From Angiostrongylus vasorum (Eukaryota; Nematoda; Chromadorea; Rhabditida; Metastrongylidae), in the NCBI GenBank assembly GCA_018806985.1, contig JADANN010000359.1:806001-870000 (forward strand): DNA of 64,000 nucleotides. Direction: 5' to 3'. Both the position numbers and the translations under genes were made by a program. Below the pieces are notes generated by a model that did no database searches, had not been told where the DNA came from, and was given only the letters and a program-made list of their open reading frames with translations. The stretch's first letter is position 1; the number at the start of each line of letters is the position of its first letter. Shown here piece by piece: positions 1 through 10,825 of this stretch.

Positions 1-505
1 GCGTGCCTTGTCTTGCTTTTTCGGTTTCCATCTAGGTGTTCCTTTATGCGGGTACATAAAGGTCTGCCCATTTCGCCAATATATTCGTCTCCACAATCAT
101 TAAAAGAGATCAGGTATACCGTACCTGAACTCATGCAATCACCGTCCTTGGCAAAAGGTAAATTATGCAATTTTCTGTTTCACGTAGACGTTCATACAGG
201 CGGTTACGAACTAATTGACGACGGAGAGTATCGGGTGGTATTCCTACTATCGCAACCGACTCCTCTAGACCTGCCGTTCTTAAGCATCGCTTTGTCGCTA
301 CACTTATTTCATCGCTAATGAAGGTCAAGATATACGGGATTTTTTTCAGCCAAACCATTGGTTTTGGGGCGTCGTTCACCTTCTAAACTTATCTCATGGG
401 GCAACTATTTCGTAGCCATTGGAGATTCTTTTCGTATCTTCTTCTTCGTACACACGGAGGTGGCTGTTCGAAACATGTTTCTCGCAATCGCCCTCTTTCG
501 TTGAT
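1..505 (-). mobile_element. Penelope-like element fragment with GIY-YIG endonuclease region
   Basis: On the minus strand, positions 379-131 encode the linker after the reverse transcriptase (residues ISDEISVATKRCL and PPDTLRRQLVRNRLYE). Positions about 128-1 then give the GIY-YIG nuclease core (GTVYLI, DEYIGE) followed by RIKEHLDG. This order is typical of the C-terminal part of GIY-YIG Penelope-like retroelements. The frame is not continuous: stops separate the two blocks, so the copy is dead. It is cut by the window edge, and its other end abuts a plus-oriented tail of the same family at about 515. Confidence 0.8.
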
Positions 506-514
506 GTGGGGAGG

Positions 515-855
515 TGCAGTTGTCAACCATAAGCGGTGCTGATCAGCGGCTGTTCCTCAGTGGAAGGCACGTAAAAAACAGTGGGTTTTTCGAGAAGCTG
601 TTGACCATGTGACTACCATTTAGATTCTCATCTTTTTGTATATGTTATTGAAGCGTTTGGCGTAATAAATTGCATATCACTATGCCATTCCAGGCCTTGA
701 AGAAGGCGACTCTGCCGAAACGGCAGCTACGGTTGTGCTGTGTGTGTTATTGTATGGAAGTAAATGTACGCTGCTTAACAACCTCGCGATTGCTGAGAAA
801 GAAACGACACATTTATAACCCAATGTCGAGGTTAATAGAAAGTCGATCTTGAGAA
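515..855 (+). mobile_element. Penelope-like element 3' tail, opposite orientation
   Basis: This segment matches, in plus orientation, the tail of the copy at 32540-32880. Shared landmarks are the GCGGCTGTTC block, the TTGAAGCGTTTG block, the GAAGAAGGCG...GCCGAAACGGCAG block and the closing GTTAATAGAAAGTCGATC. It carries no coding function. It lies head-on to the minus-strand part at 1-505, forming an inverted junction. Confidence 0.65.
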
Positions 856-889
856 CAAGTAATTTATATTCTTGCTGAGCAAGCAAGGG

Positions 890-1320
890 GTACTGTTTTA
901 TTCTTTATTACGATGAAGCTGACGTGTCTGCAGAATTCGCTTTCCTCAGACCCTGGAAAGGTCAAGTGGAAAGTTTAAACTCGAGTAAGGCAATCTCACC
1001 CGACGACGTTGTTTTATACAAAACGGTTGTTGACTGGTTGTCAAGTGATAACGATTTTTTTCGTGTCGATAATCAGGCCTGCAGCAGTCGGTATTAGAAT
1101 AACTAGAACGAGGTGCAATAATACTGTAGTAAACCGACTTTTACTTAAACGAGCGAATCGGACGGTACTCCACCGACGGAAATCCGACTCGATAGGACTA
1201 CAAAGACGCCACATCGAGAAGAAGAACAACCATGGGCCATCGACTCAGATCATCGGCTCTGAGGAAGACGAAGACGTCGAAACGTTAGCCGAATAAAAGT
1301 TACCTAGCAACCTCGTATAA
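890..1320 (+). repeat. Foldback-type interspersed repeat (family F)
   Basis: The right end (CGGCTCTGAGGAAGACGAAG, then CGTCGAAACGTTAGCCGAAT) also occurs at 50290-50340 and, reverse-complemented, at 49770-49800. The internal AAGGCAATCTCACCCG recurs near 9388. It is a noncoding interspersed repeat; the 95-residue open frame inside it (1009-1296) is incidental. Confidence 0.55.
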
Positions 1321-1424
1321 GCTGAATGAACAATCCAAAGAAGTTTATTGATTATTTATGCTGAGGCCGGTTCAGTACAGTGTAATTTGTCAGTATTTGT
1401 TTTATCAAATCTGTGAAAAGGCGA

Positions 1425-1800
1425 ATAACACAGTGCTGGTGATGCCGGTCGTCATTAGGACGGTGCTGGTTTAATCCCGCCACAAGCTCACCAACCCTCT
1501 TATCTCTCCGAGATCGGGAATTTAGTACTGAACTTGTCTGGGAGAACTCAATCTTTGCAATCTAAGTGGGAACGCTCTAGCCCGACTATCTCAAGGCTCT
1601 AGGGATAATCGACTCGACCAGAACTCAACGGCGCCAATAAACAAGGGAAGGTCCTCAAGCAGCAGCCGAAGCAACACGTAAGAAGTTGGGAGACTTTAGT
1701 GGATGATGGATGCGAGGAAGGAGACCAAGTACGAGAAGTGCTGGGATCCGTATAGTAGGTGTGAAAGACGGGTCGTGTAAAAAAAAATTCTGTTTCAAGC
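1425..1800 (+). repeat. tRNA-derived SINE, family 2
   Basis: Noncoding repeat of about 370 bp shared with copies at 21.7, 48.0 and 51.25 kb. The head carries the box-B-like GGTGCTGGTTTAATCC segment. The tail has GGATGATGGATGCGAGGAA and TGCTGGGATCCG. This copy is diverged in the box A area. Confidence 0.6.
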
Positions 1801-2172
1801 CGTTTCACTCCGAACCTTTTATAACACCCTCAACTATCAAGTGGTGCAATCTTGTAGGATATGCCGGCATACTTTTTTAAAACATCAAAGTAAAAAGCAA
1901 CTATGCTTTTTCCCACTATACGAACCGGTTTGCTAATTCCTTCTGCGCCTCGAATATCAAAGGGTTTTCTTGCAATTTCCTGAGATAGTCCGTATAACAC
2001 TCTATTCTATAGCCAAATGGATTCTTTTCCGTTGGCTCTATCACTAACGTTCATAAAATTATCTCATGAAATAGCCTTACTCACTGACAGACTTGCTGTT
2101 TATGTTAAATGTAGAAGACTTTAATGAACTACTGAACTGTTTGATAAGCATAAAGGATCTTAATTCTTTCAG
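1801..2172. other. Unassigned stretch, intron of the ZP gene
   Basis: No protein motif or repeat match was recognised. It ends in the acceptor AATTCTTTCAG used by the first visible ZP exon, so it is presumably intronic. The upstream ZP exons were not found between 1 and 2172 and probably lie before the window. Confidence 0.4.
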
Positions 2173-3825
2173 ATGCGGCCTTGATGCAGTACTTCTGTCC
2201 ACTCCCGACTACGACGATTCGCTTAGATTGGCCACCAAAGCCTACCATGTTTTCAAATACGCCGATCGCCCTGTGTTGCAGTTTCAGTGTCAGGTTAGAA
2301 TTTTATGGTGAATCAGCTGTAGACCTTGACTAACACTTTTTAGAATATTATGGTTACATACTGTTTCAGATTACGCTCTGCCTGAAATACGATGGCGGCT
2401 GTGATGGTATTACTCCGCCAAAGAACTGCCCCACTTTGTACGGAGAGAATGGCTACCATCATCATCATGGAAGCAGAAGAAAGGCAATCTGTCTCATAAC
2501 CTTTATCCCAGCTCAAAATAATGCCTTAAATTATCTAAAAAAATGTGTAACCTATTGTCAATTCATAGAGAGGAAGTCTTATTTAGGCTCGAGAAGTAGA
2601 CGGCATTGGAACCGTTGACGTCTTTACGGATTCAGTAACGGTTGTCGATCAACTGCCGATTTGTTCAACATCGGTACTGATCGTTGTACTTGTGCAATAA
2701 TGATTACAACCACATTCTGAAAGAAGAGATGCAAAGATGCGAAATCGATAGTCAACAACCAATAACAAATGGATAACTAAGAAAAATGATTTCATTTGAA
2801 AAAAACTTTCATAAAATAAGACCTTTGTGGTGAATTCATCAGGTCTGAACTTGTTCGAAATTTTTTTTAGCAAGTACTAACCGAATTATGCTTGGCCCAA
2901 CACAATTTCCAGTTGAGCAGACCATAGAATGACTTCTTTTCCATAGTTGCTAACCCTTACATCGTGCTCTGTCCATCTTTATCGGAAGAACACCTAACTA
3001 TCAAGCGCAGATATTTCCTCCAAAAGGTGGTGATTCTAGCAATTGCATTACTCTTAGCTGACTTACACGATCTTTGATGGTCAACATCATTGATAGATCC
3101 AAATTCTCACAATTAGTCAAAATCAGAGGATTTGTAGGTTACAAAGATATGAATACTATGACTACGACTGCTTTCATCGTCTTCGAACAGTCTGCCCACT
3201 GTTCGCGGGATTCGTTGCCATACTAGAAGAATAGGAGTCGAAGCGCAGTAAACTTCCTCCCGATCCGCAAAAGTCGGTAACTGCGTGTGCTGGGAACGCC
3301 ACGGCCTGGCGATCTCGGGTTACCAAAGAAATTATGCTTGATCAAAACTCAACATGTTAATAATGAAGAATAACGGAGCTTCAAGATGCAACCGAAGCCA
3401 CCTACGACGTCGACTGTCTATGTGGATGACAGTTTCAAGACAATGAGCTTAATGAATGAACTGCTAGGACCCACATAAGATGTGAAGAGAGCTCATCGAG
3501 GTCTCCATACACTAAATATACGAAGGCGATGTGTTCCTGAAAAATGATGAATTTCGAATTCCTTGAATACATAAAGAATTTTTTTTCGATTGCTATGTCT
3601 ATATCTTGAAGTCGTTAAGAGTTATTGTTCCCGTTACCATAATTACAACCACAGTGTTAAAAACTTTGCCAGTACTTATGACATCCTGCATATTTTCAGG
3701 TGTCCCTAATCAACTCGGCGATTATTCTTGCGTTTACCGTCGCCAATATGGTCATCTCAATCGTAACAATAGTAATCTGGATTTTTTACGCTAAGAAACC
3801 ATCGAAAATGAAGCTAACCACATGA
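2173..3825 (+). CDS. ZP-domain cuticlin-like transmembrane protein (3' exons only)
   Basis: Four exons are visible: 2173-2293 (enters in phase 2), 2370-2483, 2587-2673 and 3700-3825, ending at TGA. All joins are in phase. The first encodes the ZP C-subdomain (CGLDAVLLSTP, then YHVFKYADRPVLQFQCQ). The second continues ITLCLKYDGGCDGITPPKNC, a signature of nematode cuticlin/CUTL proteins. A His4 run and GSRRK precede AREVD, giving a candidate furin-type R-X-X-R site. The third exon is short and acidic to polar. The last encodes a long hydrophobic segment (about INSAIILAFTV to IVIWIFY) and a short basic tail, as in membrane-anchored ZP precursors. By family, ZP proteins polymerise in the cuticle or apical matrix after furin cleavage. 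Exon 2 must end at a GC donor (AAG|GCAATC) to join exon 3; no GT alternative keeps phase. The 5' exons with the signal peptide and ZP-N are missing from the window. Confidence 0.85.
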
Positions 3826-4470
3826 TGTACAATTTGATGATTTTCACAACTCTAAGTAAGTGCAATGAGCCTTGTCGTAGTTAACTGTATAACTCTGGAA
3901 GGACCATCGCAGGAAGGTTGGAGCGCAGCTCATCAATACGATAGAGAGTAGGTGTTCGAGCTCGTCGCGAGCTGTTCATACGGCCAGCGGGAAGCCGCGG
4001 TTCTTGACGACGCGACGACTGCGCGAATCGCTGCATTGCGCCTTATCGCCAGTCGTTGAGGACCCCGTCTGCATTTTTGCATGTTTTCCTTCGTCGTCTA
4101 GAGTCGTTATCCCTCTCACGACCGTACGTATTGATTTCAATGCGCACCTCAAGTGCGCTCCTGTAACATGCGGTTGTGAAACTGTTAACGTTGTGTTCTT
4201 CGTTGCCGGTAATGTGAAATCTGTTGCAATCAAATGTCTTATTCTCCTTTATGGTGTTTCTTTTACTATCCTTTCCTTCTTTTTTTTCTCATTTGTTTCC
4301 TTACCTCGTCGCTTATTACCTCATATCATTGCTAGTTGGATATTTGCTTTATATGAATTATATGAAATCCACTCGTCAGAATTTATTTTGTCCATGGAAT
4401 GAAATTATCAGTTTGGTTACATAAACCGCTTTCCAAGCCTCAAAACCATGTCTATCTGATGATTATCGCA
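3826..4470. other. Spacer with overlapping open frames on both strands, no recognised gene
   Basis: Positions 3976-4233 are open on the minus strand and 4004-4402 on the plus strand. The stretch around 3950-4200 is more GC-rich than its flanks. Neither translation shows a domain I recognise, and no convincing splice sites delimit an exon. Confidence 0.3.
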
Positions 4471-4830
4471 ACTTGAAAGGGAGGAATACAACGAAAAGGA
4501 TGTTGAGATTTGAGCAAAACTCAACACCTCAGATGAACTTCGAGCCCGCGACTACCCTTTCCTGTGGCTCACGTGCCATCCACTGCGCCGCACGAGGCCC
4601 TGACTTTGCTTTTTCTCTCAGTCAGCTTTTTACCCTAAAGGTGCTATCAAAAATCACAAGTCATCGGGAGCAATATGTAGAGCCCACGGAAAAAGGATTC
4701 GCGTGTACAAAGCCCACCTAAGGCTCCAAGTTTATTCATATCTCAACATCCTTGAGGTTGTACTTCACTTTATACCCTTACTATGAAGAAAATAGGCAGG
4801 AAAAAAAAGTTGAAACATTATTAGGGAGAA
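4470..4830 (+). repeat. MITE-like repeat fragment (ATATCTCA...GGCAG-AATAAA type)
   Basis: The body (GACTACCCTTTCCTGTGGCT, CACGAGGCCCTGACTTTGC) and the end (CATATCTCAACATC...GTTGTACTTCAC...AATAGGCAGG) resemble repeats at 43.74-44.19 kb and 45.26-45.72 kb. Its outer end also resembles the long-TIR MITE at 50.5 kb. The 82-residue frame within is incidental. Confidence 0.5.
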
Positions 4831-4954
4831 ATGACGCCCATTTTGAAGGCGATTTTGATTTGTGATGAGTTCGTGAAACACTCCCTTGAACTCTTGTGTT
4901 CAGAAGTTCTTGATCAAACTGACATTACTCCTAGGCAAATAGATGATAAATAGA

Positions 4955-5230
4955 AAACCATAAAGCGTTCGGCCTTTATCAACCCCCTGAAAAAATGTGC
5001 TGGGCATCCGAGTCCAATAAACACCGTAGAAGGACTGAATGCATATCTGGGCTATACAATGATTTGCGGGAGCTAACCGATGCGTAAAGTCATTGTTTTT
5101 TATCCTCTCAGACAAATCTTATACAAATCTGGAGCCTTTGAAATGTCGGATGCCTTGTTCAACCATAGACATGTCGTCGAACAACAAGTGTGTGCCTACT
5201 GCAGAGCAACTCTAGCCACCACGCTATAGA
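4955..5230 (-). repeat. tRNA-derived SINE, family 1
   Basis: Diverged minus-strand copy. The remnants ATGCATATCTGG, TTTGCGGGAGCTAACCGATG and CTCTAGCCACCACGCTATA are the reverse complement of the family body and box A region. Confidence 0.5.
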
Positions 5231-5644
5231 CGCATTCTCAAACAGTGCAGAAAAATTGACGCCTCTTTATTACGTCGTTCTCACCATTGCTGACTCTTTC
5301 GAGTTTGCGAGATTTTAATGGGATTCTACTAGGCTTGAATTGCCGTAACTTCGGTGAACCTTCTTATTATGAATGGAAAAAATACGACCAGCGCTTCGGC
5401 TATTCCTAGTAAGGTCAGCACTGCATTCGGCATAAACTGAGGTAAAAAAGATCGTACCATCTAGCGTCCATTAAAACTGTTTTTTGCTCAATAAATCTAC
5501 GAAATTCATAGAAAATCGTGCCGAGTTCTATAGGAAGTAGCAACATCGAATGGATTACGATCAGTAAAAAATGTAGAAAAAAAAGAGAAGACGAAATGCT
5601 TTCATACCATGTTCGTTTTCGGACAACCCATCCATTTTTGTACC

Positions 5645-6050
5645 TTTACCTATTTGGATACCTGGATGGCCCGTCTTCACCGGTTGTGCGGGCCCCAGCA
5701 CAACTTTCATTTTTTTTGGAGCTTTGCTGGTTTAGTCATTGTCGTTCCTTGGAGTCCCGAGGTGAGCCAGTCCAAAGTCTGCCCCAGGTCGTCACCAAAG
5801 GCAGTCGCCACGGTTCCTGATCAGAGGGAAATTTGCCATCATGCGTCTAGTTTTGATACCAGAACGGTAGTTGATCCTGATATTGGTTTACTCTTAGCTG
5901 GGGTACCTGGTGGAAACACCGGATTCCTTCTCGGCTTGGGAACCGTGCTGGGAGGATGAATCCGCCTGCTGTACATCGCAGCCTGACAACCAGGAACATT
6001 TCCCAGCCACGATGAGGCGGTAATCCGTTGGGAGGTTTTCTGCCTTTGGA
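5645..6050 (+). repeat. Interspersed repeat, family B (about 380 bp)
   Basis: It starts near TTGGATACCTGGATGGCCCG and ends near CACGATGAGGCGGTAA. Copies occur at 29.29 kb (+) and, reversed, at 37.62, 56.75 and 62.65 kb. It has no coding capacity; several open frames on both strands are shadows. Confidence 0.7.
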
Positions 6051-6120
6051 GTTTACATTGTTTGAATTTCTCTTATTTTTTGTTTTATATGACCCGTCTT
6101 CACTTCTATTTTGCGGTTCC

Positions 6121-7299
6121 TAGCACTAGTCACATTCGATTCGTTTCGGCTGTGGCTTCGGCATCGTCAAGTGACTCGAGCAGGCGCCAGTAAATCTTCC
6201 ATTTTTCCCTGTCGCATGCAAGACTAACCCAGCGGGTCCTGCTCGCTCTAGGCACTCGTCAAGCATCATATCTTTCTTCTAGGCTCTTCGTGAAGAACTC
6301 TGACGTCGGGTGAGTGGTCTTCCTGCAGTACGTTTGACATCCCGAGGAATCCAAGCACTGACGGCTCTTGTCCATCAGTTGTCATTCATACGCATTACGT
6401 GTCCGGCCCACCCTATCTTCGACTGTTTGGCGTACAGGACGGCATCCTTGATTTTTTGATCGTCGACGCAAGTCGGAGCTTCGGATCCCATTCCTTACTT
6501 GTGTGAAACGGGATACTCCTAGGATCGTCCTTTCGAATGTGCGTTCGATTACGCTGAGTGACCTTTCATCCTGCTTACGCAGCGACCAGGTTTCTGACGC
6601 ATACGTTTGGGCAAGAAGTACCGTTGAGTAAGGTGGGCACGGAGTCGGGTGTTCTTTGTCCTCTTCACTAGATCCTCGATGCTCTTGAAAGCACCCCAAG
6701 CCGCTCGTTTCCTTCTGCTCAACTCTGGAGCTAAGTCGTTCAACATGTTTAATTTACCGACTTAGATAGACAATCCTGGAGCATTCGGAGACATTCGTTC
6801 CGTTGAGCGTAAATTGGGGCTGTTTCGGGATCAGGGGAATGAGGCCCGTTTTTTTTACTGTGTTTAGCATTTTGACACCCACGTATGGGTTGCTGGGTTC
6901 TGAACGTGGGAGTTGGGTACACTCACGGGTAGTTTGCCAGGCTCTCCCAGAGTGGACATGGAGCTTATTTGTTGGAGGCGACTCCTAGCCGCCTCCCATA
7001 TACTTCCCTGTCACATGATTGCAAGCTTTTAGCCGAAACTCGTAGAATACAATCCGCATAGGCGAGAATGCAGCCACACACGCCTGCATGAATACGCCTA
7101 GCAGATACAGAAAGTATGTACCAAATCGGCGCAGCAGAAACAAGGAGTCCATCCCCTGGATCCATCTGCGTCTCAGGGAACCAAAGATCGCTTTTGGTCC
7201 GCGATTAACCCCCCTATCTGCCACCTGGAGATGCGCCACATAGCCTCGCGACTAACCGGCTCGAGATTCCCTCATGTGAGGGAGATCCGTATAGCACTT
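6121..7299 (-). mobile_element. RTE-type non-LTR retrotransposon, internally deleted
   Basis: Read on the minus strand, 7299 down to about 6830 matches the 5' leader of the element at 58.83 kb (CGGATCTCCCTC, GTCGCGAGGCT, GGTTAATCGCGGACCAAAAG). From about 6825 onward it jumps into the RT C-terminal region (LNDLAPELSRRKRAAWGAFK at about 6743-6684) and the C-terminal tail (SDLRRRSK). The endonuclease and the RT core are absent. The join sits in a CAGCCCCAATTT-like microhomology. The 7-mer TAGCACT flanks the copy at 6121-6127 and 7292-7298. Confidence 0.8.
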
Positions 7300-7668
7300 G
7301 TAGAAGAAATAAAGCGCTTGTACCGCAAGGTGTACACGAGACTTTGAGAAGCGAAATAAATTTATGTGAGCTGACTATGTCTGTGCTGACTGTACTTGAA
7401 AAGAAGCAGTAGTATTGAGGAATGCATGCTGCTGGTAAAGGGTACTTGCACGCGGAATTTAGGTGCTTTCTGCTAGGGAGTATGCAAAAATGAATGTGTG
7501 TTCGAAAATATAAGTTTGGTTTTCAGAGCTGAATCGGATGCTCCGTCGAATTTTTGATGATGAATGGTGAAAATTCATAAAATTGTCTTGGCACTGATCA
7601 CTGAAGAGATTTCATTGACTTCTCTATGCTTTTTTTGATGTAGTTGATGTAGAAATGTTTCATCTTAG
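7300..7668. other. Spacer upstream of the cullin exons
   Basis: No recognised gene or repeat. A segment following TTTTCAG at about 7527 (encoding MLRRIFDDEW) could be an exon but does not match the expected cullin N-terminus convincingly. It ends in the acceptor CATCTTAG at 7668. Confidence 0.3.
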
Positions 7669-7867
7669 AGGGTTACCCAGTTGGAATGGCAAGATTTGTT
7701 TCTCGCCGTTTACAAAATCTATTCGTGGGTTGATTATGGCAAGAAGAAGCTTCATGCGACTATCAACCAGGACGTGAAGAAGTATGTTCGAGAAGCTATC
7801 GAGGTATTTTTAAACTAACTATAGGCTCTAAATGCGGTGTAGAAGTGAATATTGACTTTATGATGGC

Positions 7868-8135
7868 TTGAGGGGTGCGTGTAGCGCAGTGTTCGCAGCC
7901 ACCCTGCAAAACATATGGGATCGATCTCTGCATCCATGCCTACCAAGTCCTCGTCACCCCGGGTTCGCAGATCGGTACCGGACTTTTCTGAGAGGATAGC
8001 AGGACTAGCTCCATACATCAGTAGACCACTGCGACATTGTAAAGGCCAGATATGCATTCAGTCACCTCCAGCGATGCTTAATGAAGTCGAATGCATGAGG
8101 CATCCCTCAAGGATTGATCAACGCCGGGAGCATTA
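7868..8135 (+). repeat. tRNA-derived SINE, family 1 (inside a cullin intron)
   Basis: It begins GGGTGCGTGTAGCGCAGTG (box A like) with GGGATCGATCTC as the box B counterpart. It ends TTGATCAACGCCGGGAGCAT. It fills most of the intron between exons 7669-7803 and 8260-8367. The open frames over it on both strands are not genes. Confidence 0.8.
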
Positions 8136-8972
8136 TCCTCAATGTGCAATCATTCCCTTCTTGTGCTTTTTTCTGAAGGTACATCAAGCAGGTGTGTTTT
8201 TTCTTGGTCCTTTTTTTGTTTCAGTTTGTTTATAAGACATATTTAAGTTATTCTTTTAGCGCATAAAGTGCTATATGGAGCGAGGTGACCAAGCATTGTT
8301 GAAAGCGTACATAAATGAATGGACCAAATTTCACCAGCAGACAGTTATTCTCCCACTGCCATTCATGGTGAGGCGGCACAGTTAATTTTCATATTAGTTG
8401 TATAAATCATACATTTCTTCGTAATTCTTCGTCGTTGTTCCTACAACGTCACGTTGCTTTATTGCAATTGATTCTGAGACCGCTCCTTCTGCCCATTCTC
8501 CTCCTAACAATGAAGGTCGTGTTTCGAGACAATACAGGAGTAAAAACAGCGCGGGAAGTGAGTGGTCTTGTGATTTTAGGAAAACAGATGTTATTTGCTT
8601 ACCATAGGTTTCGTTCAGGAGATGCTTGAGATATGGAAGAAAGTTGTTTTTTCAACACATAAGTTTAAAGTTGCTTTCAGCTGCTCTTCGACTTGTCGAA
8701 GCCGAACGAAACAGTGAAACCACCGATGCTCGTCTGGTTATTGGTGTTCGAGAGAGTTGGGGTAGGATCTAGTTTCATCTTCGATAAGTCATAGTAGTGT
8801 ATTATTTCTGAGAGTTTTCCCTATTAGCTATTCTGAGTACCTATTTTTTTATATTTATTCTTTGTGTAGTCATTTTATATATGTATTTTCTCCATTTTGT
8901 TTTACGGATGCGAAGACTACGACGATATGTATTCTTTCATCGATAAACAGATTTATTCGGCTAAAGTTTCGG

Positions 8973-9245
8973 TGTATAGAGGCGCGTGTAGGGCAGTGGT
9001 CTGAGGGGGCTCTATAATACACATGAGATGCATCCCCGCGCCCCAGGCTCACCAAGCCTTCCATCCGTCCGGGGTTGGCAAATTGCTAGCATACTTGTCT
9101 GGGGGGCATAGCAACATTAGCTCAATACATCGGCAAGACGCCAGGAGTCTTATAAAGGTCAGATTTGCATTCAGTCACCTCCAATGATGCTTGAGGAAGT
9201 CGAATGTATCCTTCAGGAATTGATCAACGCTGAGAGCTTTATCCT
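8973..9245 (+). repeat. tRNA-derived SINE, family 1 (inside a cullin intron)
   Basis: Head AGGCGCGTGTAGGGCAGTGG. The body contains GCTCACCAAGCCTTCCATCC and TTGGCAAATTG. The tail is TTGATCAACGCTGAGAGCTT followed by TATCC. It lies in the intron before exon 9655-9773. Confidence 0.8.
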
Positions 9246-9500
9246 TAACCCTTTAACATTTCGACATTTTCGTCTTCGTCAGAGTCGATGACCCGAGTCG
9301 ATGATCTACAGTTGTTCGTCTTCTCGATATAGCGTCTTCATCTTCGGATCCAGTCGGATGTTCTTCAGTAGAGCATCGTTCGAATAAGGCAATCTCACCC
9401 GTCGATGGTCTTTTATACATGACATTGGTTGAAGATAACAGCTATTGTCCGGTGATAAGGACTGCTTTTCTCCAGACAATCCATCCTGCAGAAGTCGTCA
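9246..9500 (+). repeat. Fragment of foldback repeat family F
   Basis: Shares CAGAGTCGATGA, TTCTTCAGT and AAGGCAATCTCACCCG with the repeats at 0.9-1.3 kb and 49.7-50.3 kb. It lies directly after a SINE, within a cullin intron. Confidence 0.5.
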
Positions 9501-10825
9501 TCATTATCAGCTATCATGACTACTGGAACATTTAAAAAATTTTTATCATGTTGTTCTGATTGCATCAGTTCCTGTCATTATTTGGTTTTTTTCTAGGGAG
9601 CTGTTGTCTCTCTTTTTCTCAGTTTTATTTCTGAGTTAATTGTACCTGTTCTAGTGGTAATGTGCGATCAACGAAATTTCTATTTCGAAAATGTTCTCGA
9701 GCAATACCGAAAGCGTTTCGAGCGTGAGTTTGTAGAGGAGATTGTGACCTACTATAAGAAGAGAGCTGCACAGGTATGCTCATAGGTATGTTTCGAACAC
9801 TTTTGTTTTACGCCAACTAAATAACCGCTAGGCAACCGTTTTATATGATGTCAGTCGGTTTTGTACGTCGATTTCACTGTGGCTTGAAGATCTATTGTTT
9901 TCTATCCTCATTGCCACTCTGAATGTGGTTGGAGTTGTATTTCCTTAAATCACATTCCCAGGCCCACTTATGGTAATTGCCGATTCTTGTGCATCATACC
10001 TAAGTTTCTTCTCCTACGACTTGAATCATCCAAGAACGACAGGGATTTCTCTAGTCTCTTCAGTAAAATCCTGTGTATGCCAGTAAAACATCCATACGAT
10101 CCTGTTATGCGGTAGTGCTGATCGCTGTCTTTCGCTTGATTGACGGATTCGAAGAACGTAACATTTTTTTCTAATAGGCACTTTACTTTAAATCCATTTG
10201 GTAAGAAGAAAACTGAGAACCCGATGGTGGCTGACGTGGCAGATTTTCACTTGTACCTCAGCGTCAGAGGTAGAAGTGTCGAACTCTTCAGGTTAGACGA
10301 CCTTGGTGGGGCGATGAACCTTCGCGACTCGCAGAAACAACGGGTACTCATTCACGTCAAGGCAACATGTCAGAGAGGAAAGGGGGTGATGCTACAACCG
10401 TTTATTTTTCTCTTTCCTTTCTTTGGTATAATTTATGGCTGACGTGTTCTATTACAGTACTTGGCAGAAAATGGAGTCATTAACTATATGTCGTACGCTG
10501 ACCGCATGTTAGAAGAGGAAGAACACCGTGTTCGAAAGTATCTTAATCCGAACCGGGAACATGTGGCAAGGGTGATTGATTTCCGTAGTTTTCTTTTGTT
10601 GTCTTCTTACCTTTTTTCTTGTTGCGATGTCCATTTACGACCCTGCATATTTGTGAACTACGTATATTTCGGCTTGTTGAGAGCTGCGTTCAAGTGCCTG
10701 TTGTAGAATTCAAGGATCAAATACTTGCTGAGTGTCCTTCATTGGTCGCCAAAAACGATGTTGAAAGTACGTGTGAACATATACTCTACTCCTTTTGTGA
10801 TCTTGTTCAGCTATATACACAGGGG

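Noticed and set aside
1009..1296. 95-residue ORF with charged C-terminus
   Set aside because: It lies within a repeat shared with 9.3 and 49.7-50.3 kb; noncoding foldback sequence.
4004..4402. 132-residue ORF with hydrophobic C-terminus as a membrane protein
   Set aside because: Opposite strand is equally open over the first half, the hydrophobic part is a T-rich run, and no splice or family evidence supports it.
5364..5412. Cullin first exon (MEKIRPALRLFL before GTAAGG)
   Set aside because: Resembles the cullin N-terminal RPIVLKLL stretch but is too short, leaves three residues missing at the join and lies on the far side of an RTE insertion; kept only as a possibility.
7868..8135. tRNA gene from the TAGCGCAGTGGTTAGAG-like segment
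   Set aside because: Box A and box B are present but no cloverleaf with acceptor stem closes, and the segment is part of a multicopy 270-bp SINE.
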